NCBI GenBank assembly: GCA_003228495.1
Contig: QIDY01000038.1
Span: 1-12,881 of the forward strand
Reading direction: 5' to 3'
Length of the DNA: 12,881 nt
From: Nitrospirota bacterium
GTDB taxonomy: Bacteria; Nitrospirota; Nitrospiria; Nitrospirales; UBA8639
Shown: one piece after another, positions 5,783-12,880 of the stretch
Position numbering within the stretch: the first letter of the stretch is position 1
How the letters are laid out: every line of letters begins with the position of its first letter
Made by a program: the position numbers and the translations under genes
Notes under the pieces: model-generated
Seen by the model: the letters and a program-made list of their open reading frames with translations, nothing else
The model's database searches: none
Told to the model about the DNA's origin: nothing

Positions 5783-6880
5783 TTAAGATTTTTGGCGCTT
5801 GTAGAATGGGAGTTTAACCACTTTGGCAGGCACATGCTTTCCACGAATATCGATTTCTACCATCGTCCCTTCGTGGCACAAAGCTGGGGGAAGCGTCCCT
5901 AAGCCAATGCCTTGTTGTAATATAGGAGAAAAATTTCCACTGGTGACTTTTCCAACTTTCTCGCCGTCCTTAAGCATTTCCATGTCATGTCTGGGGACGC
6001 CCCGTTCCATCATTTCAAATCCGACAAGTCTTCTGGTTAACCCTTGCTCTTTTTGCTTCAGTAAAGCCGGTTGGCCCTGGAACAGACCTTTGTTCCACGC
6101 CACGACCCATTCGGCACCTGCTTCAAGCGGTGTGGTCTGCTCATCCATATCGTTGCCATAGAGTAAGTATCCGACGTCCAGTCGAAGGAGATCCCTTGCG
6201 CCAAGCCCCACAGGTTTGACCTGATCGTCTGCACCAGCTTGTAACAATTGATCCCAAGCCTGTTGGGCTTCTCCTGCGGGAAGGTACCATTCATAGCCTA
6301 TTTCCCCCGTGTAGCCTGTACGACTGAGCAAACTAGAAAATCCCATGATATCAATCATCGCGCATTGCCGGGGCTTCAAATTGTCTGCTGGTGCACCTAT
6401 CAATTTTTGAAGAATCGCCTTCGATGCCGGACCTTGTATCGCGATCTGTGCCAATTCCTCCGATTGATCGCGAAGCATGGCTTCCGGGAAGTTCTTTGCC
6501 TGATTCTCAAGAAACCATCGTACGATCTTTTCTCGATTAGAGGCGTTTACGCAGACCAGGAAATCTTGGGGACCGGTTTTATAAATAAATATGTCATCTA
6601 AGATGCCTCCCGATTCTTGGCAAACCATGCTGTACTGGGCCTGCCCCACGGCCAGCCGTCCAACATCGTTAGTACTGACCCATTGCAAAAATTCTTCTGC
6701 CTGTGAACCGGTGACCTTGATCCGCCCCATATGGCTGACATCGAACAGTCCAGCCGCGTGACGAACCGCATGATATTCATCGAGTACCCCGGAATATTGA
6801 ATAGGCATACACCATCCGGCAAAGTCTACTAACTTAGCCTTATGTGCACGATGCGACTGGAGAAGGGGTGTTTCTTTCAT
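5783..6880 (-). CDS. gcvT: Glycine cleavage system T protein (aminomethyltransferase)
   Basis: A 365-residue protein of usual length. GcvT (EC 2.1.2.10) transfers the methylene group from aminomethyl-H-protein to tetrahydrofolate, releasing ammonia. Landmarks: LVDFAGWCMPIQYSG (17-31), FDVSHMGRI (46-54), GGILDDIFIY (91-100, containing the conserved folate-binding Asp), SRTGYTGEIGYEWYLP in the middle, and VGLGARDLLRLDVGYLLYGNDMDE followed by TPLEAGAEWVV. The ATG at 6880 overlaps the stop of the FKBP gene by one base (TGATG), and there is no independent Shine-Dalgarno, so translation is probably coupled. A TTG three bases upstream is an alternative start. The H, P and L partner genes are not in this window. 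Co-location with an FKBP isomerase and a FIST protein is not the standard gcv operon. Confidence 0.96.
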   Translation of the reverse strand: MKETPLLQSHRAHKAKLVDFAGWCMPIQYSGVLDEYHAVRHAAGLFDVSHMGRIKVTGSQAEEFLQWVSTNDVGRLAVGQAQYSMVCQESGGILDDIFIYKTGPQDFLVCVNASNREKIVRWFLENQAKNFPEAMLRDQSEELAQIAIQGPASKAILQKLIGAPADNLKPRQCAMIDIMGFSSLLSRTGYTGEIGYEWYLPAGEAQQAWDQLLQAGADDQVKPVGLGARDLLRLDVGYLLYGNDMDEQTTPLEAGAEWVVAWNKGLFQGQPALLKQKEQGLTRRLVGFEMMERGVPRHDMEMLKDGEKVGKVTSGNFSPILQQGIGLGTLPPALCHEGTMVEIDIRGKHVPAKVVKLPFYKRQKS

Positions 6881-7341
6881 CAACGCAGATCTAGAAGCTC
6901 AACTTCAAAAATCAGCGTGGCATTCGGGGGAATTGTGGACCCGGCACCTCTGGCCCCATAACCTAATTGTGCGGGAATGACTAATTTGCGAGTCCCGCCT
7001 ATTTTCATACCTTCGACACCTTCATCCCACCCTTTGATTACACGCCCTGCTCCGAGCTTGAAGGAAAAGGGTTTATTGCGATCTTTGGAACTATCAAACT
7101 TGGTTCCGTCAACCAGGGTCCCCGTATAATGAACCGTGACCGTTTCCCCCGCATGCACCTCGCGGCCCTGGCCCACGACAAGATCGATGTATTGTAAGCC
7201 GGAAGAAGTCTTCACCATAACTGCTTCAGCGGCGTGACCGGCAAGTGGCAGTAGGAATATTCCGAGCAGCGCAAATACTACGCAGTTTTTAAGATTCAAG
7301 AATGAGAAAATTAGGGATGATGGCACAATCCTATTCTTCAT
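6880..7341 (-). CDS. FKBP-type peptidyl-prolyl cis-trans isomerase, exported
   Basis: A 153-residue protein from ATG 7341, which has GGAGAG 7 bases upstream. This beats the TTG at 7401, which would put 20 non-signal-like residues before the signal peptide. Residues 1-40 are a long signal peptide: basic start, hydrophobic core VVFALLGIFLLPLAG, and a GHA/AEA cleavage region at 35-40. Residues 42-153 form one FKBP domain with the ligand-pocket residues: Y72 (HYTGTL), F82-D83 (KFDSS), V101-I102 and W105 (RVIKGWDEG), Y128 (LGYGARG) and F145 (LIFEVELL). It would speed proline isomerisation in periplasmic protein folding. It is the common single-domain exported type (FklB/FkpA-like catalytic domain without the dimerisation helix). 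Likely operon member between the FIST gene and gcvT. Confidence 0.93.
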   Translation of the reverse strand: MKNRIVPSSLIFSFLNLKNCVVFALLGIFLLPLAGHAAEAVMVKTSSGLQYIDLVVGQGREVHAGETVTVHYTGTLVDGTKFDSSKDRNKPFSFKLGAGRVIKGWDEGVEGMKIGGTRKLVIPAQLGYGARGAGSTIPPNATLIFEVELLDLR

Positions 7342-7391
7342 AAGGGACTCTCCGATGGTTATGGTTTGTAATACATGTTGCGGGGATACGT

Positions 7392-8588
7392 TCAAGGACA
7401 ATCTATGGAAAGGATATCATAAAACAGGAGCATGCTAGCGGTATAGCCATGCAAATAATTCTTTCCTCCCACTGGCCCAATTTCTCCACCCGCAAAAAAC
7501 CCGGCAACAGGAAGGGTGTTCAAATGTTGATGAACGGCCACGATATCATGATGCGGCGTCTGAAAAAACTGCTGCCCACGACCGTTACAGCTAAAAAGCA
7601 ACGCCCCTTTAGGCGGATTGCTCGGAAACGCCAAGCGTTCCTGGGAGAGCAAGCCGTGTAAATCCGCTCCAGCTGCATGAGCATCACGAATATGAAACTG
7701 AATAGTTTGGCCTTCCTGCACAAAATCGGCAATGGCCAGAGACCCGGATTGACGATCCGCGCCTAACAATCCACGAATCAAAAAATCCCCTTGACCAAAC
7801 TCCGAACGATGCTCGTCCATCGCAATCCCGACCTGCAATCCATTAGCTGCCTGCTGTCGTTCGGTTTCCCCCAAGGCCTTCAACGTTGCCTCCAATCGTT
7901 CTAAGGGAGGGATCCCGCCAAGTTCCTGAATGACATTCCGATCAACCTTCGTGACCACATAGCGTTCACCAATTGGTTGGCACCCCTGCGATACGATCGT
8001 TCGTAGTTCTACGCCTCCCTGGATTGCCACACCTACAAATCCCGATTCAATAATTTTGTCGTTTAAGATCAATCGAGATTTACCTTCATCCATCACCCCA
8101 CTGGCGATTCCACCAATGGCCAACGAACCAGGCGCATGGCGATCCAAGAGAGAAAATAATTCGTCTATCGGCATTGAAAAGGGGTCGGCAAAGAGTAGAA
8201 ACGTTTGAGGAGCTTGATGTCCTTCCAGCATGTCTGGCCAGCCTTCTAATGAAATGGCCTCTCCATTCTTTTTCGAAGTCAAGTGAAAGGGAGTGACCTC
8301 TATGCTGGGATTGCTGAGGCCCCAAAGCACAAGACCGGGATGCTCCTCTATTTCTTGTGTTCCCCCAATAACGCCAGCACCCATACAACCGACTAACACT
8401 TTTGGACCAAGTTTCTGGTGAACAATTTCAACCAAGGATGACACGTCTTCTCCAAAATGAGGAGAGAAAAAGACACAAGCAAAATCACAGCTTAGTCCGC
8501 CAAATGCGTCATGAACCGATCGCGAAACGACCTGAGCGGCCTGCTGGGGATTCGATTCCTGAGAAACCGCCACATGACATTGCATCAT
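7392..8588 (-). CDS. FIST N- and C-domain sensory protein
   Basis: A 398-residue soluble protein without signal peptide or membrane segments. It shows a FIST_N domain at about 35-225 (VLVGCMGAGVIGG at 64-76, SLAIGGIASG at 155-164, GVAIQGGVELRTIVSQGC) and a FIST_C domain at about 226-388 (ALLFSCNGRGQQFF at 329-342, then VAGFFAGGEIGPVGGKNYLHGYTAS). FIST domains were predicted to bind small ligands such as amino acids and are usually coupled to signalling modules; here the protein stands alone, with no kinase, cyclase or methyl-accepting domain. Start at ATG 8588 with GGAATTG upstream; a second ATG follows directly. Its end comes about 50 bases before the FKBP start, so it probably leads the FIST-FKBP-GcvT-Nudix unit. 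Proximity to gcvT makes glycine-related sensing a speculative idea. Confidence 0.9.
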   Translation of the reverse strand: MMQCHVAVSQESNPQQAAQVVSRSVHDAFGGLSCDFACVFFSPHFGEDVSSLVEIVHQKLGPKVLVGCMGAGVIGGTQEIEEHPGLVLWGLSNPSIEVTPFHLTSKKNGEAISLEGWPDMLEGHQAPQTFLLFADPFSMPIDELFSLLDRHAPGSLAIGGIASGVMDEGKSRLILNDKIIESGFVGVAIQGGVELRTIVSQGCQPIGERYVVTKVDRNVIQELGGIPPLERLEATLKALGETERQQAANGLQVGIAMDEHRSEFGQGDFLIRGLLGADRQSGSLAIADFVQEGQTIQFHIRDAHAAGADLHGLLSQERLAFPSNPPKGALLFSCNGRGQQFFQTPHHDIVAVHQHLNTLPVAGFFAGGEIGPVGGKNYLHGYTASMLLFYDILSIDCP

Positions 8589-8700
8589 GATTTATTCAAT
8601 TCCGTTTTTAAGGGTACTTGTTCAACCGTGTCCATGAACACTCAAAATGATTTGGTGACGGATATGGTATTTTGACTTTCAGTTGGCACACCTTAGATCG

Positions 8701-8735
8701 CCCTAGCCCCTTCGAGGAGAGTTTAGGGGTGAGGG
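8701..8735. repeat. REP-like palindrome
   Basis: CCCT-ag-CCCCT (8701-8711) pairs with AGGGG-tg-AGGG (8725-8735) around a 13-base loop. On the minus strand it reads CCCTCACCCCT...AGGGGCTAGGG, the form of a widespread palindromic intergenic repeat. It lies 11 bases beyond the stop of the P1-family peptidase gene and upstream of the FIST gene, so it could stop or stabilise the upstream transcript. No U-run follows. Confidence 0.5.
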
Positions 8736-8745
8736 GGCGGACCCA

Positions 8746-10020
8746 TCAAGGAATTACATCACTATACCTTGCCAAAATGGAACGGAGCTTGTTAATGGAA
8801 ATGGCCTCAAATTGTCGGCCATCTCGTCCAGTCACAGTCGTGGCTTGTAATAACGCATTTACAATCGCCTCCTCGGTTGCCTCCACCGTGGCTTGAAATA
8901 ACGGATTGAGATGGGTATCAGCAAGATGTGTCATGACAAAGGTCGGATCCTTTGGGTAATGCGGGATGCTATTAGCAGTGGAAAATGCCAGTACAAAATC
9001 GCCACTGCCATGATGCGAAATAGATCCCGTACGGGCCAACCCAATGGTCGCCCGCCGGGACAGACGAACCAACTGGCGAGCATCAACCGGTGCATCTGTT
9101 GCCACGATAATAATGATAGACCCGCTATCCTGCCGCTTTTCAGGTCGAAAAGCTTTTGATAGGCGGAAAGGAATCGTCGCGGCCTCTTCTTTGGAAATAT
9201 TCTTTGCTTTGTTGTTGTATAATCGGCCAACTGGCACTCCCGCAATAGTAAGTTCATGTCGTCGGCCATGATTGGCGTTTACCAGAACCCCTACTCGATA
9301 GCCTCCTTTTTCAGGTGGGAGAACCCGTGAAGCCGTGCCGATCCCACCTTTAAATTGATAAGACACCATTCCCGTACCGGCGCCAACAGATCCTTCTTGG
9401 ACAGGACCGCTGGCTGCGGTTTCCAATGCCTGGACAACCTCTTCCGGCGAGACATGCCGGCCTTGACTGTCATTTAATCTGCTATCGTCACATTCTGCGA
9501 CCACCGGCGTGAGCGTATCATCGGTGATGCCAATGCCGGGATACTGCTTAATCATCCAGCTCATAACCCCATCGGCGACTCGAGGCACATTCAAGGTATT
9601 GGTTAGTGCAATGGGGTATTCTAAAAATCCCGATTCGGCGATCCACGCCAAACCTGTCATTTCACCCGTCCCATTTAATACAAAAGCCCCTGCCGGAACC
9701 TTGTGATGCCACACATCCTCTCGCGGAATAATTACGGTTACTCCCGTCCGAACGGGACCATGCCCAGGATGTAATGTTCCTTTGCCCTCACGGATCGTGA
9801 CGTGTCCTACTTTCACCCCAGGCACATCCGTAATGGCATTCCATTCGCCAGGTTTGTATTGCCCAATTTTGATGCCAAGATCTCGTATATGCAGACGGGT
9901 TTCTGTGATGGGCGAATGTGGCACAGGCTCAGCCCAACTGAATGAGAATCCCCCCAGACTGAACATTAAGGCGATCAAGAGCCAGGCTTTTGATGAAGAA
10001 CTAGGAAATGTCACATGCAT
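8746..10020 (-). CDS. P1-family (S58, DmpA-like) aminopeptidase, exported, self-cleaving
   Basis: A 424-residue precursor. Residues 1-30 are a signal peptide (hydrophobic 12-27, SWA cleavage at 28-30). The rest matches L-aminopeptidase/D-esterase DmpA: WNAITDVPGVKVGHVTI, VRTGVTVIIPR, FVLNGTGEMTGL, PIALTNTLNV, GSVGAGTGM and VLVNANHGRR. By analogy with DmpA (Ser250), cleavage should fall between G300 and S301 (DSGSIIIIVATDAP). That frees S301 as nucleophile of a roughly 124-residue beta chain. S339 fits DmpA Ser288, but D341 stands where DmpA has Glu290, and R181 (DDSRLND) stands where I recall a Tyr. These could alter specificity or activity. Known relatives cut N-terminal residues from short or beta-amino peptides. 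Start ATG 10020 lacks a clear Shine-Dalgarno; it lies 50 bases after the GNAT gene. Confidence 0.9.
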   Translation of the reverse strand: MHVTFPSSSSKAWLLIALMFSLGGFSFSWAEPVPHSPITETRLHIRDLGIKIGQYKPGEWNAITDVPGVKVGHVTIREGKGTLHPGHGPVRTGVTVIIPREDVWHHKVPAGAFVLNGTGEMTGLAWIAESGFLEYPIALTNTLNVPRVADGVMSWMIKQYPGIGITDDTLTPVVAECDDSRLNDSQGRHVSPEEVVQALETAASGPVQEGSVGAGTGMVSYQFKGGIGTASRVLPPEKGGYRVGVLVNANHGRRHELTIAGVPVGRLYNNKAKNISKEEAATIPFRLSKAFRPEKRQDSGSIIIIVATDAPVDARQLVRLSRRATIGLARTGSISHHGSGDFVLAFSTANSIPHYPKDPTFVMTHLADTHLNPLFQATVEATEEAIVNALLQATTVTGRDGRQFEAISINKLRSILARYSDVIP

Positions 10021-10070
10021 ATGATGAATCTTGTTCGCTAGACGTGTCGTCCAACGGTCTTCTCAGTTAT

Positions 10071-10589
10071 TCATGAAGCTGAAGTGTGAGAAGAATGTTG
10101 CTTCTCCGAAAAATCGATCTCATGCATCTGATAAGGAGTTTTTTGAAATCCCATGTGAGCATAGGCCTGATGTGCTTGATGATTCTCCCGTTCCACATAT
10201 AAGCGAAATCCGCATACCTTCTCAGAATTCTCTCGAGCCTGACCATACACATAATCATATAATTGACGAAAAACACCCTGCTGCCGATATTGCTGGTCAA
10301 TATAGAGGCTTTGTAGCCACCAGAAGTTGCCATTTCGCCAATCGCTCCATTCAAAGGTGATGAGGATCTGACCAACAACTTGTGACTGACCCGAGCAAGA
10401 AGAACTCACGGCTACCGCATACCAACCTTTATTGGGATCTTGGAGTATGGCTTCTACTCCTAATCGCAAGAGGTGACCGTCAAGAATTCGTGCCTCCGTC
10501 TCTCGGGCTAACGAGGCATTAAAGGCGCTGATGGTTTCTATATCCGACATGGTCGCACGCCTGATCTGCACGTTATTGCGTGTATTCAT
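10071..10589 (-). CDS. GNAT-family N-acetyltransferase
   Basis: A 172-residue cytoplasmic protein with the GCN5-related fold. The N-terminus IRRATMSDIETISAFN (9-24) is typical; strand 4 plus the acetyl-CoA loop reads LQSLYIDQQYRQQGVFRQLY (92-111), where R102-QQ-G105 is the pyrophosphate-binding R/Q-x-x-G motif with V-F following instead of the usual G/A. N136 and Y143 (ENHQAHQAYAHMGFQ) fill the conserved N...Y-GF region. Substrate is unknown; resemblance to diamine or amino-acid acetyltransferases is general. The C-terminal tail is polar (KQHSSHTSAS). It follows the DUF502 gene by 15 bases and precedes the peptidase gene by 50, so the three are probably one transcription unit. Start ATG 10589 with CAGAGA upstream. 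Confidence 0.9.
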   Translation of the reverse strand: MNTRNNVQIRRATMSDIETISAFNASLARETEARILDGHLLRLGVEAILQDPNKGWYAVAVSSSCSGQSQVVGQILITFEWSDWRNGNFWWLQSLYIDQQYRQQGVFRQLYDYVYGQARENSEKVCGFRLYVERENHQAHQAYAHMGFQKTPYQMHEIDFSEKQHSSHTSAS

Positions 10590-10604
10590 GGTCTCTGATA
10601 GGGA

Positions 10605-11240
10605 CTAGGGCGTCCGGGGGAGTCTTGCCGGGGTGAGCCACCCAGAAGGCGGACGGTAAAGGCCAGCTGAAAATTCCATTTTCATCGCTTCTTCCGGGCG
10701 CAATTGAATACGATTCACTCCATCTTCGGGAACAAATGCCAGATATCCGGTAAAGGGATGAATAGCGGTGGGGACAAAGATCATAACCAACGGTCCATTA
10801 GGAGAGACTTGCAGTCTTGATGGCGGAAGGCCCATATCAAACCCAAGCGCCCATAGACCATCACGAGGAAATGGGAATGCCACCACTTTGCTCTGTCCAA
10901 ACCGTTCACGAAATTTGAGGACATCGGCCATGCTTTTCAACGTATGATAAATACTTCGCACAAAGGGAATTTGTTCAAGGGAAGATTCAAATTTTTGATG
11001 AATCCTCTGCCCAAGGAGATAGTTCGTTCCCATGCCAACCCAAAGAACCAATAAGCAAAAAAATGTGATCCCTGAACCAGGGAGGGTGACCCCAAATAAC
11101 GCCCAGACAATACCCACCGTCATATGCTCTAAGGCTTCGAAGAGCGTATAGAGGATAAGCACGGTTCCCCAGGCTGGAACAATGATAAAGAGGCCCGTAA
11201 GAAAATAGCGTTGAAGACTATGTAAAGAAAAAGAATTCAT
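10605..11240 (-). CDS. DUF502 family inner-membrane protein
   Basis: A 211-residue protein with two membrane helices (about 12-34, LTGLFIIVPAWGTVLILY, and 55-76, GITFFCLLVLWVGMGTNYLLG). A conserved cytoplasmic part follows: IPFVRSIYHTLKSMADVL (91-108), VVAFPFPRDGLWALGF (119-134) and IFVPTAIHPFTGYLAFVPED. These match DUF502 (PF04367), a widespread bacterial family also related to plant COV (continuous vascular ring) proteins. Its biochemical function is unknown. The length is normal for the family, and the C-terminus is Pro/Arg-rich. It is the first gene of a likely three-gene minus-strand unit with the GNAT and P1 peptidase genes, divergent from the Trm112-like gene. Start ATG 11240 lacks a strong Shine-Dalgarno. 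Confidence 0.88.
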   Translation of the reverse strand: MNSFSLHSLQRYFLTGLFIIVPAWGTVLILYTLFEALEHMTVGIVWALFGVTLPGSGITFFCLLVLWVGMGTNYLLGQRIHQKFESSLEQIPFVRSIYHTLKSMADVLKFRERFGQSKVVAFPFPRDGLWALGFDMGLPPSRLQVSPNGPLVMIFVPTAIHPFTGYLAFVPEDGVNRIQLRPEEAMKMEFSAGLYRPPSGWLTPARLPRTP

Positions 11241-11351
11241 AAACCAAAAGCTGGTGCCAACATCCCTAGTCTATCAAAGCAACCTCTTTTTCGCATCACA
11301 ACTGTACCCAATACAAATGTATACGGAGCGACTCCCAAACTTTCTCTCTTA

Positions 11352-11380
11352 TTGCCTGGATGGTGAAAGGGTGTTACATT
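11352..11380 (+). promoter_or_regulatory. Candidate sigma70 promoter for the Trm112-like gene
   Basis: TTGCCT (11352-11357) and TACATT (11375-11380) are separated by exactly 17 bases, each sharing four of six positions with the -35 and -10 consensus. The predicted start near 11387 leaves a leader of about 40 bases before the GTG start codon at 11428. Confidence 0.5.
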
Positions 11381-11427
11381 TACCGAACGTGACTCAGGCC
11401 ATTTGCAATTGATAAGGAGAGATTTTA

Positions 11428-11724
11428 GTGGAAACAGATACAACCTCTCAGGACAAGGGAATAATTGCCCAGGACTTGTTAGCCATTCTCTGCTGTCCTG
11501 AAACCAAACAAAATATTCGTCTGCTAGAGCCTAATGTTGTAGAACAACTGAATCACCGGATTGAAAAAGGAGAACTCCAGACAAAAGGAGGGCAACCTGT
11601 CACGGAAAAAATCGATGGAGGCCTTCTTCGCAATGATGGGGCTGTGGTCTATCCCATTCGAGATCAAATTCCTATTATGCTCATCGAAGAGGGCATTCTA
11701 GTAGAAAAATCCGATGTCTCCTGA
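11428..11724 (+). CDS. Trm112-family small protein, zinc-binding cysteines mostly lost
   Basis: A 98-residue protein starting at GTG 11428, chosen because AAGGAGA lies 8 bases upstream. The N-terminal core LLAILCCPETKQNIRLL (17-33) and the C-terminal YPIRDQIPIMLIEEG are the two conserved parts of the Trm112/YcaR family. Typical bacterial members carry a CP-x-C knuckle; here it is C22-C23-P24-E25-T26-K27, without the second knuckle cysteine, and no C-terminal cysteine pair follows, so zinc binding is doubtful. A middle insertion (about 34-70, TEKIDGGLLRNDGA) lengthens it beyond the roughly 60 residues of YcaR. Trm112 proteins usually activate or stabilise methyltransferases by direct contact; the partner here is unknown. 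Confidence 0.8.
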   Translation: METDTTSQDKGIIAQDLLAILCCPETKQNIRLLEPNVVEQLNHRIEKGELQTKGGQPVTEKIDGGLLRNDGAVVYPIRDQIPIMLIEEGILVEKSDVS

Positions 11725-11767
11725 ATCTTTAATTTCTTTCAGAATTTTTGGAAAAGGAGAGGACACC

Positions 11768-11788
11768 TTTTCAGTAAGTAGCTGAAAA
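11768..11788. terminator. A/T-rich hairpin between convergent genes
   Basis: Perfect 7-bp arms TTTTCAG (11768-11774) and CTGAAAA (11782-11788) enclose a 7-base loop in the short gap between the ends of the Trm112-like and small membrane protein genes. Neither strand has a proper U-run after the stem, so it is at best a weak bidirectional terminator or a 3'-end stabiliser. Confidence 0.35.
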
Positions 11789-11792
11789 AACT

Positions 11793-12014
11793 TTATGACT
11801 TTGACTTTCCCTGCCAAAGCCGCCACACAGAACGGCTTACTTGTACGACTACATAAATAAATATCCCAAAAAATATCCCGTACAGCCCAAAAGTTTCCGT
11901 AGGCCAATCCAGACTTCCATGCAGAAGTACCCCAAGGGCCACATGTGCACCCAGCCCAAGACAGAGTGCAAGGACAATCCATTCACGAACCATTGTCTTT
12001 TTTGTGAACGCCAT
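11793..12014 (-). CDS. Small two-helix membrane protein, unknown function
   Basis: A 73-residue protein from ATG 12014 (MAFTKKTMVREW). It has two membrane helices: about 11-32 (WIVLALCLGLGAHVALGVLL) and 41-62 (FGLYGIFFGIFIYVVVQV), joined by a short loop HGSLDWPTE. The tail is basic (RLWQGKSKS). The general shape recalls AtpI/AtpZ-type small proteins, but there is no diagnostic motif and no ATP synthase gene nearby, so I leave it unnamed. The frame is open upstream to a TTG at 12068 and an ATG at 12050, which would take in the hairpin at 12041-12065 as coding; I prefer 12014 because the added residues look unlike a membrane-protein start. ATG 11993 is another option. No start has a good Shine-Dalgarno. 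Confidence 0.65.
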   Translation of the reverse strand: MAFTKKTMVREWIVLALCLGLGAHVALGVLLHGSLDWPTETFGLYGIFFGIFIYVVVQVSRSVWRLWQGKSKS

Positions 12015-12040
12015 GTTGGGAAGGAATAGGTTAGGAGTAT

Positions 12041-12065
12041 TCTGGACCATCAGCAATGGTCCAGA
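12041..12065. promoter_or_regulatory. Perfect 10-bp inverted repeat between two minus-strand genes
   Basis: TCTGGACCAT (12041-12050) and ATGGTCCAGA (12056-12065) are exact inverted copies with a 5-base spacer. It sits 15 bases after the stop of the upstream gene and 26 bases before the preferred start of the small membrane protein. It has no flanking U-run on either strand. It may be an operator for a dimeric regulator, an mRNA processing or stability hairpin, or a rho-dependent pause structure. The role is inferred from position and symmetry only. Confidence 0.55.
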
Positions 12066-12080
12066 CAAATGGGCAGATAA

Positions 12081-12449
12081 TTAGACAGGACTTTTGGCTG
12101 ATTCGATTTCCGTAGCGGTCATCAGGCTGGTCAAATAGTCGCCAACAAATAACAAAGCCTCTTCGCGTCCATCAGCTCTACGGCCCTTCTCTCTTCGTTG
12201 AATGGAGAGCTCATGCTCTAAGTCGGATTTCACATCCCCCAATAACCGTTGCAAGGAAGCGGTGGTCAGATTCATATCAACATCTTCTAATTCTTGGCAT
12301 CGATCTAACACCCAATTAAGGCCTTCAACACGCCCTAAGTACCGCTCCTGTTCCGCCAGGTCAATACGTCCCATAGTGGAGGCAAATGCCTGGGCTTCAT
12401 AAATGAGATTGTAAAAACTGGCAACGGCTCTGTGTAAAGTCGAATTCAT
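12081..12449 (-). CDS. Hypothetical helical protein
   Basis: A 122-residue soluble protein of no family I recognise. It has no signal peptide or membrane segment and is rich in Leu, Glu and Arg with heptad-like spacing, for example LAEQERYLGRVEGLNWVL (about 31-48) and LQRLLGDVKSDLEHEL (66-81), followed by a basic segment (RREKGRRADGREE). Helical bundle or coiled-coil structure is likely. The start at ATG 12449 is well supported by GAGGG about 9 bases upstream, which makes this a real gene despite the unknown function. It is followed by a perfect hairpin and the small membrane protein gene on the same strand. Confidence 0.75.
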   Translation of the reverse strand: MNSTLHRAVASFYNLIYEAQAFASTMGRIDLAEQERYLGRVEGLNWVLDRCQELEDVDMNLTTASLQRLLGDVKSDLEHELSIQRREKGRRADGREEALLFVGDYLTSLMTATEIESAKSPV

Positions 12450-12488
12450 TATGTATCCCTCACAAAAATGTTAAACCCCTCACCCATT

Positions 12489-12494
12489 ATTATA
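12489..12494 (-). promoter_or_regulatory. Candidate -10 box upstream of the helical protein gene
   Basis: A perfect TATAAT on the minus strand lies about 40 bases before ATG 12449. The hexamer 17 bases upstream (TGGAAG) is a poor -35. Just above it a CTGGG/CCCAG inverted pair (12514-12535) might bind a regulator or end the transcript of the preceding gene. Tentative. Confidence 0.3.
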
Positions 12495-12565
12495 AACCGT
12501 GACCTGGGCACCTTCCAGGACCCAGCCCATTCTTTTTAAAAACAATCAGTATTATTCCGCGAAAA

Positions 12566-12880
12566 TCAGGTAAACAGGAGAGGATGAAATTCTGCCATAT
12601 ACCCATAATAAAGTGAGGAAAACTGCTTTAAACTCCCTGGGCTGGTCTCTTTTAACCGTTTAAAAAAGAACACTTGATGGGTAGGATCAATAATTTCTAA
12701 TAATCTCCCTAATTCGGACATAGAAAAGGTCCCTTGTGGAACACTCAATACATAATGCACCAACCGTTCAACAAATTGATGCATAATATAGTCACTGTCT
12801 AGGTAGTTTAAAGGAATTTCCCCTTTTTTTATTATATCACCAAAAGAAACAGCTTGAGCGGCAAACGGACCTTCTTCTAT
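12566..12880 (-). CDS. Hypothetical protein, C-terminal part (5' end beyond the window)
   Basis: At least 104 residues, with no stop up to the right edge. An ATG at 12784 exists, but it lacks a Shine-Dalgarno and the frame above it reads as good protein sequence (GPFAAQAVSFGDIIKKGEI, then PLNYLDSDYI), so the gene most likely starts outside. The visible part is rich in aromatic and hydrophobic residues (VERLVHYVLSVPQGTFSMS, HQVFFFKRLKE, FSSLYYGYMAEFHPLL). A segment around residues 56-70 resembles a small helix-turn-helix (TFSMSELGRLLEII), but this is weak. No family is recognised. It ends about 115 bases before the helical protein gene on the same strand. Confidence 0.65.
   Translation of the reverse strand: MEEGPFAAQAVSFGDIIKKGEIPLNYLDSDYIMHQFVERLVHYVLSVPQGTFSMSELGRLLEIIDPTHQVFFFKRLKETSPGSLKQFSSLYYGYMAEFHPLLFT

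Noticed and set aside
12566..12784. Complete 72-residue gene starting at ATG 12784
   Set aside because: The frame remains open with protein-like sequence to the window edge and this ATG has no ribosome site, so it is the end of a longer gene.
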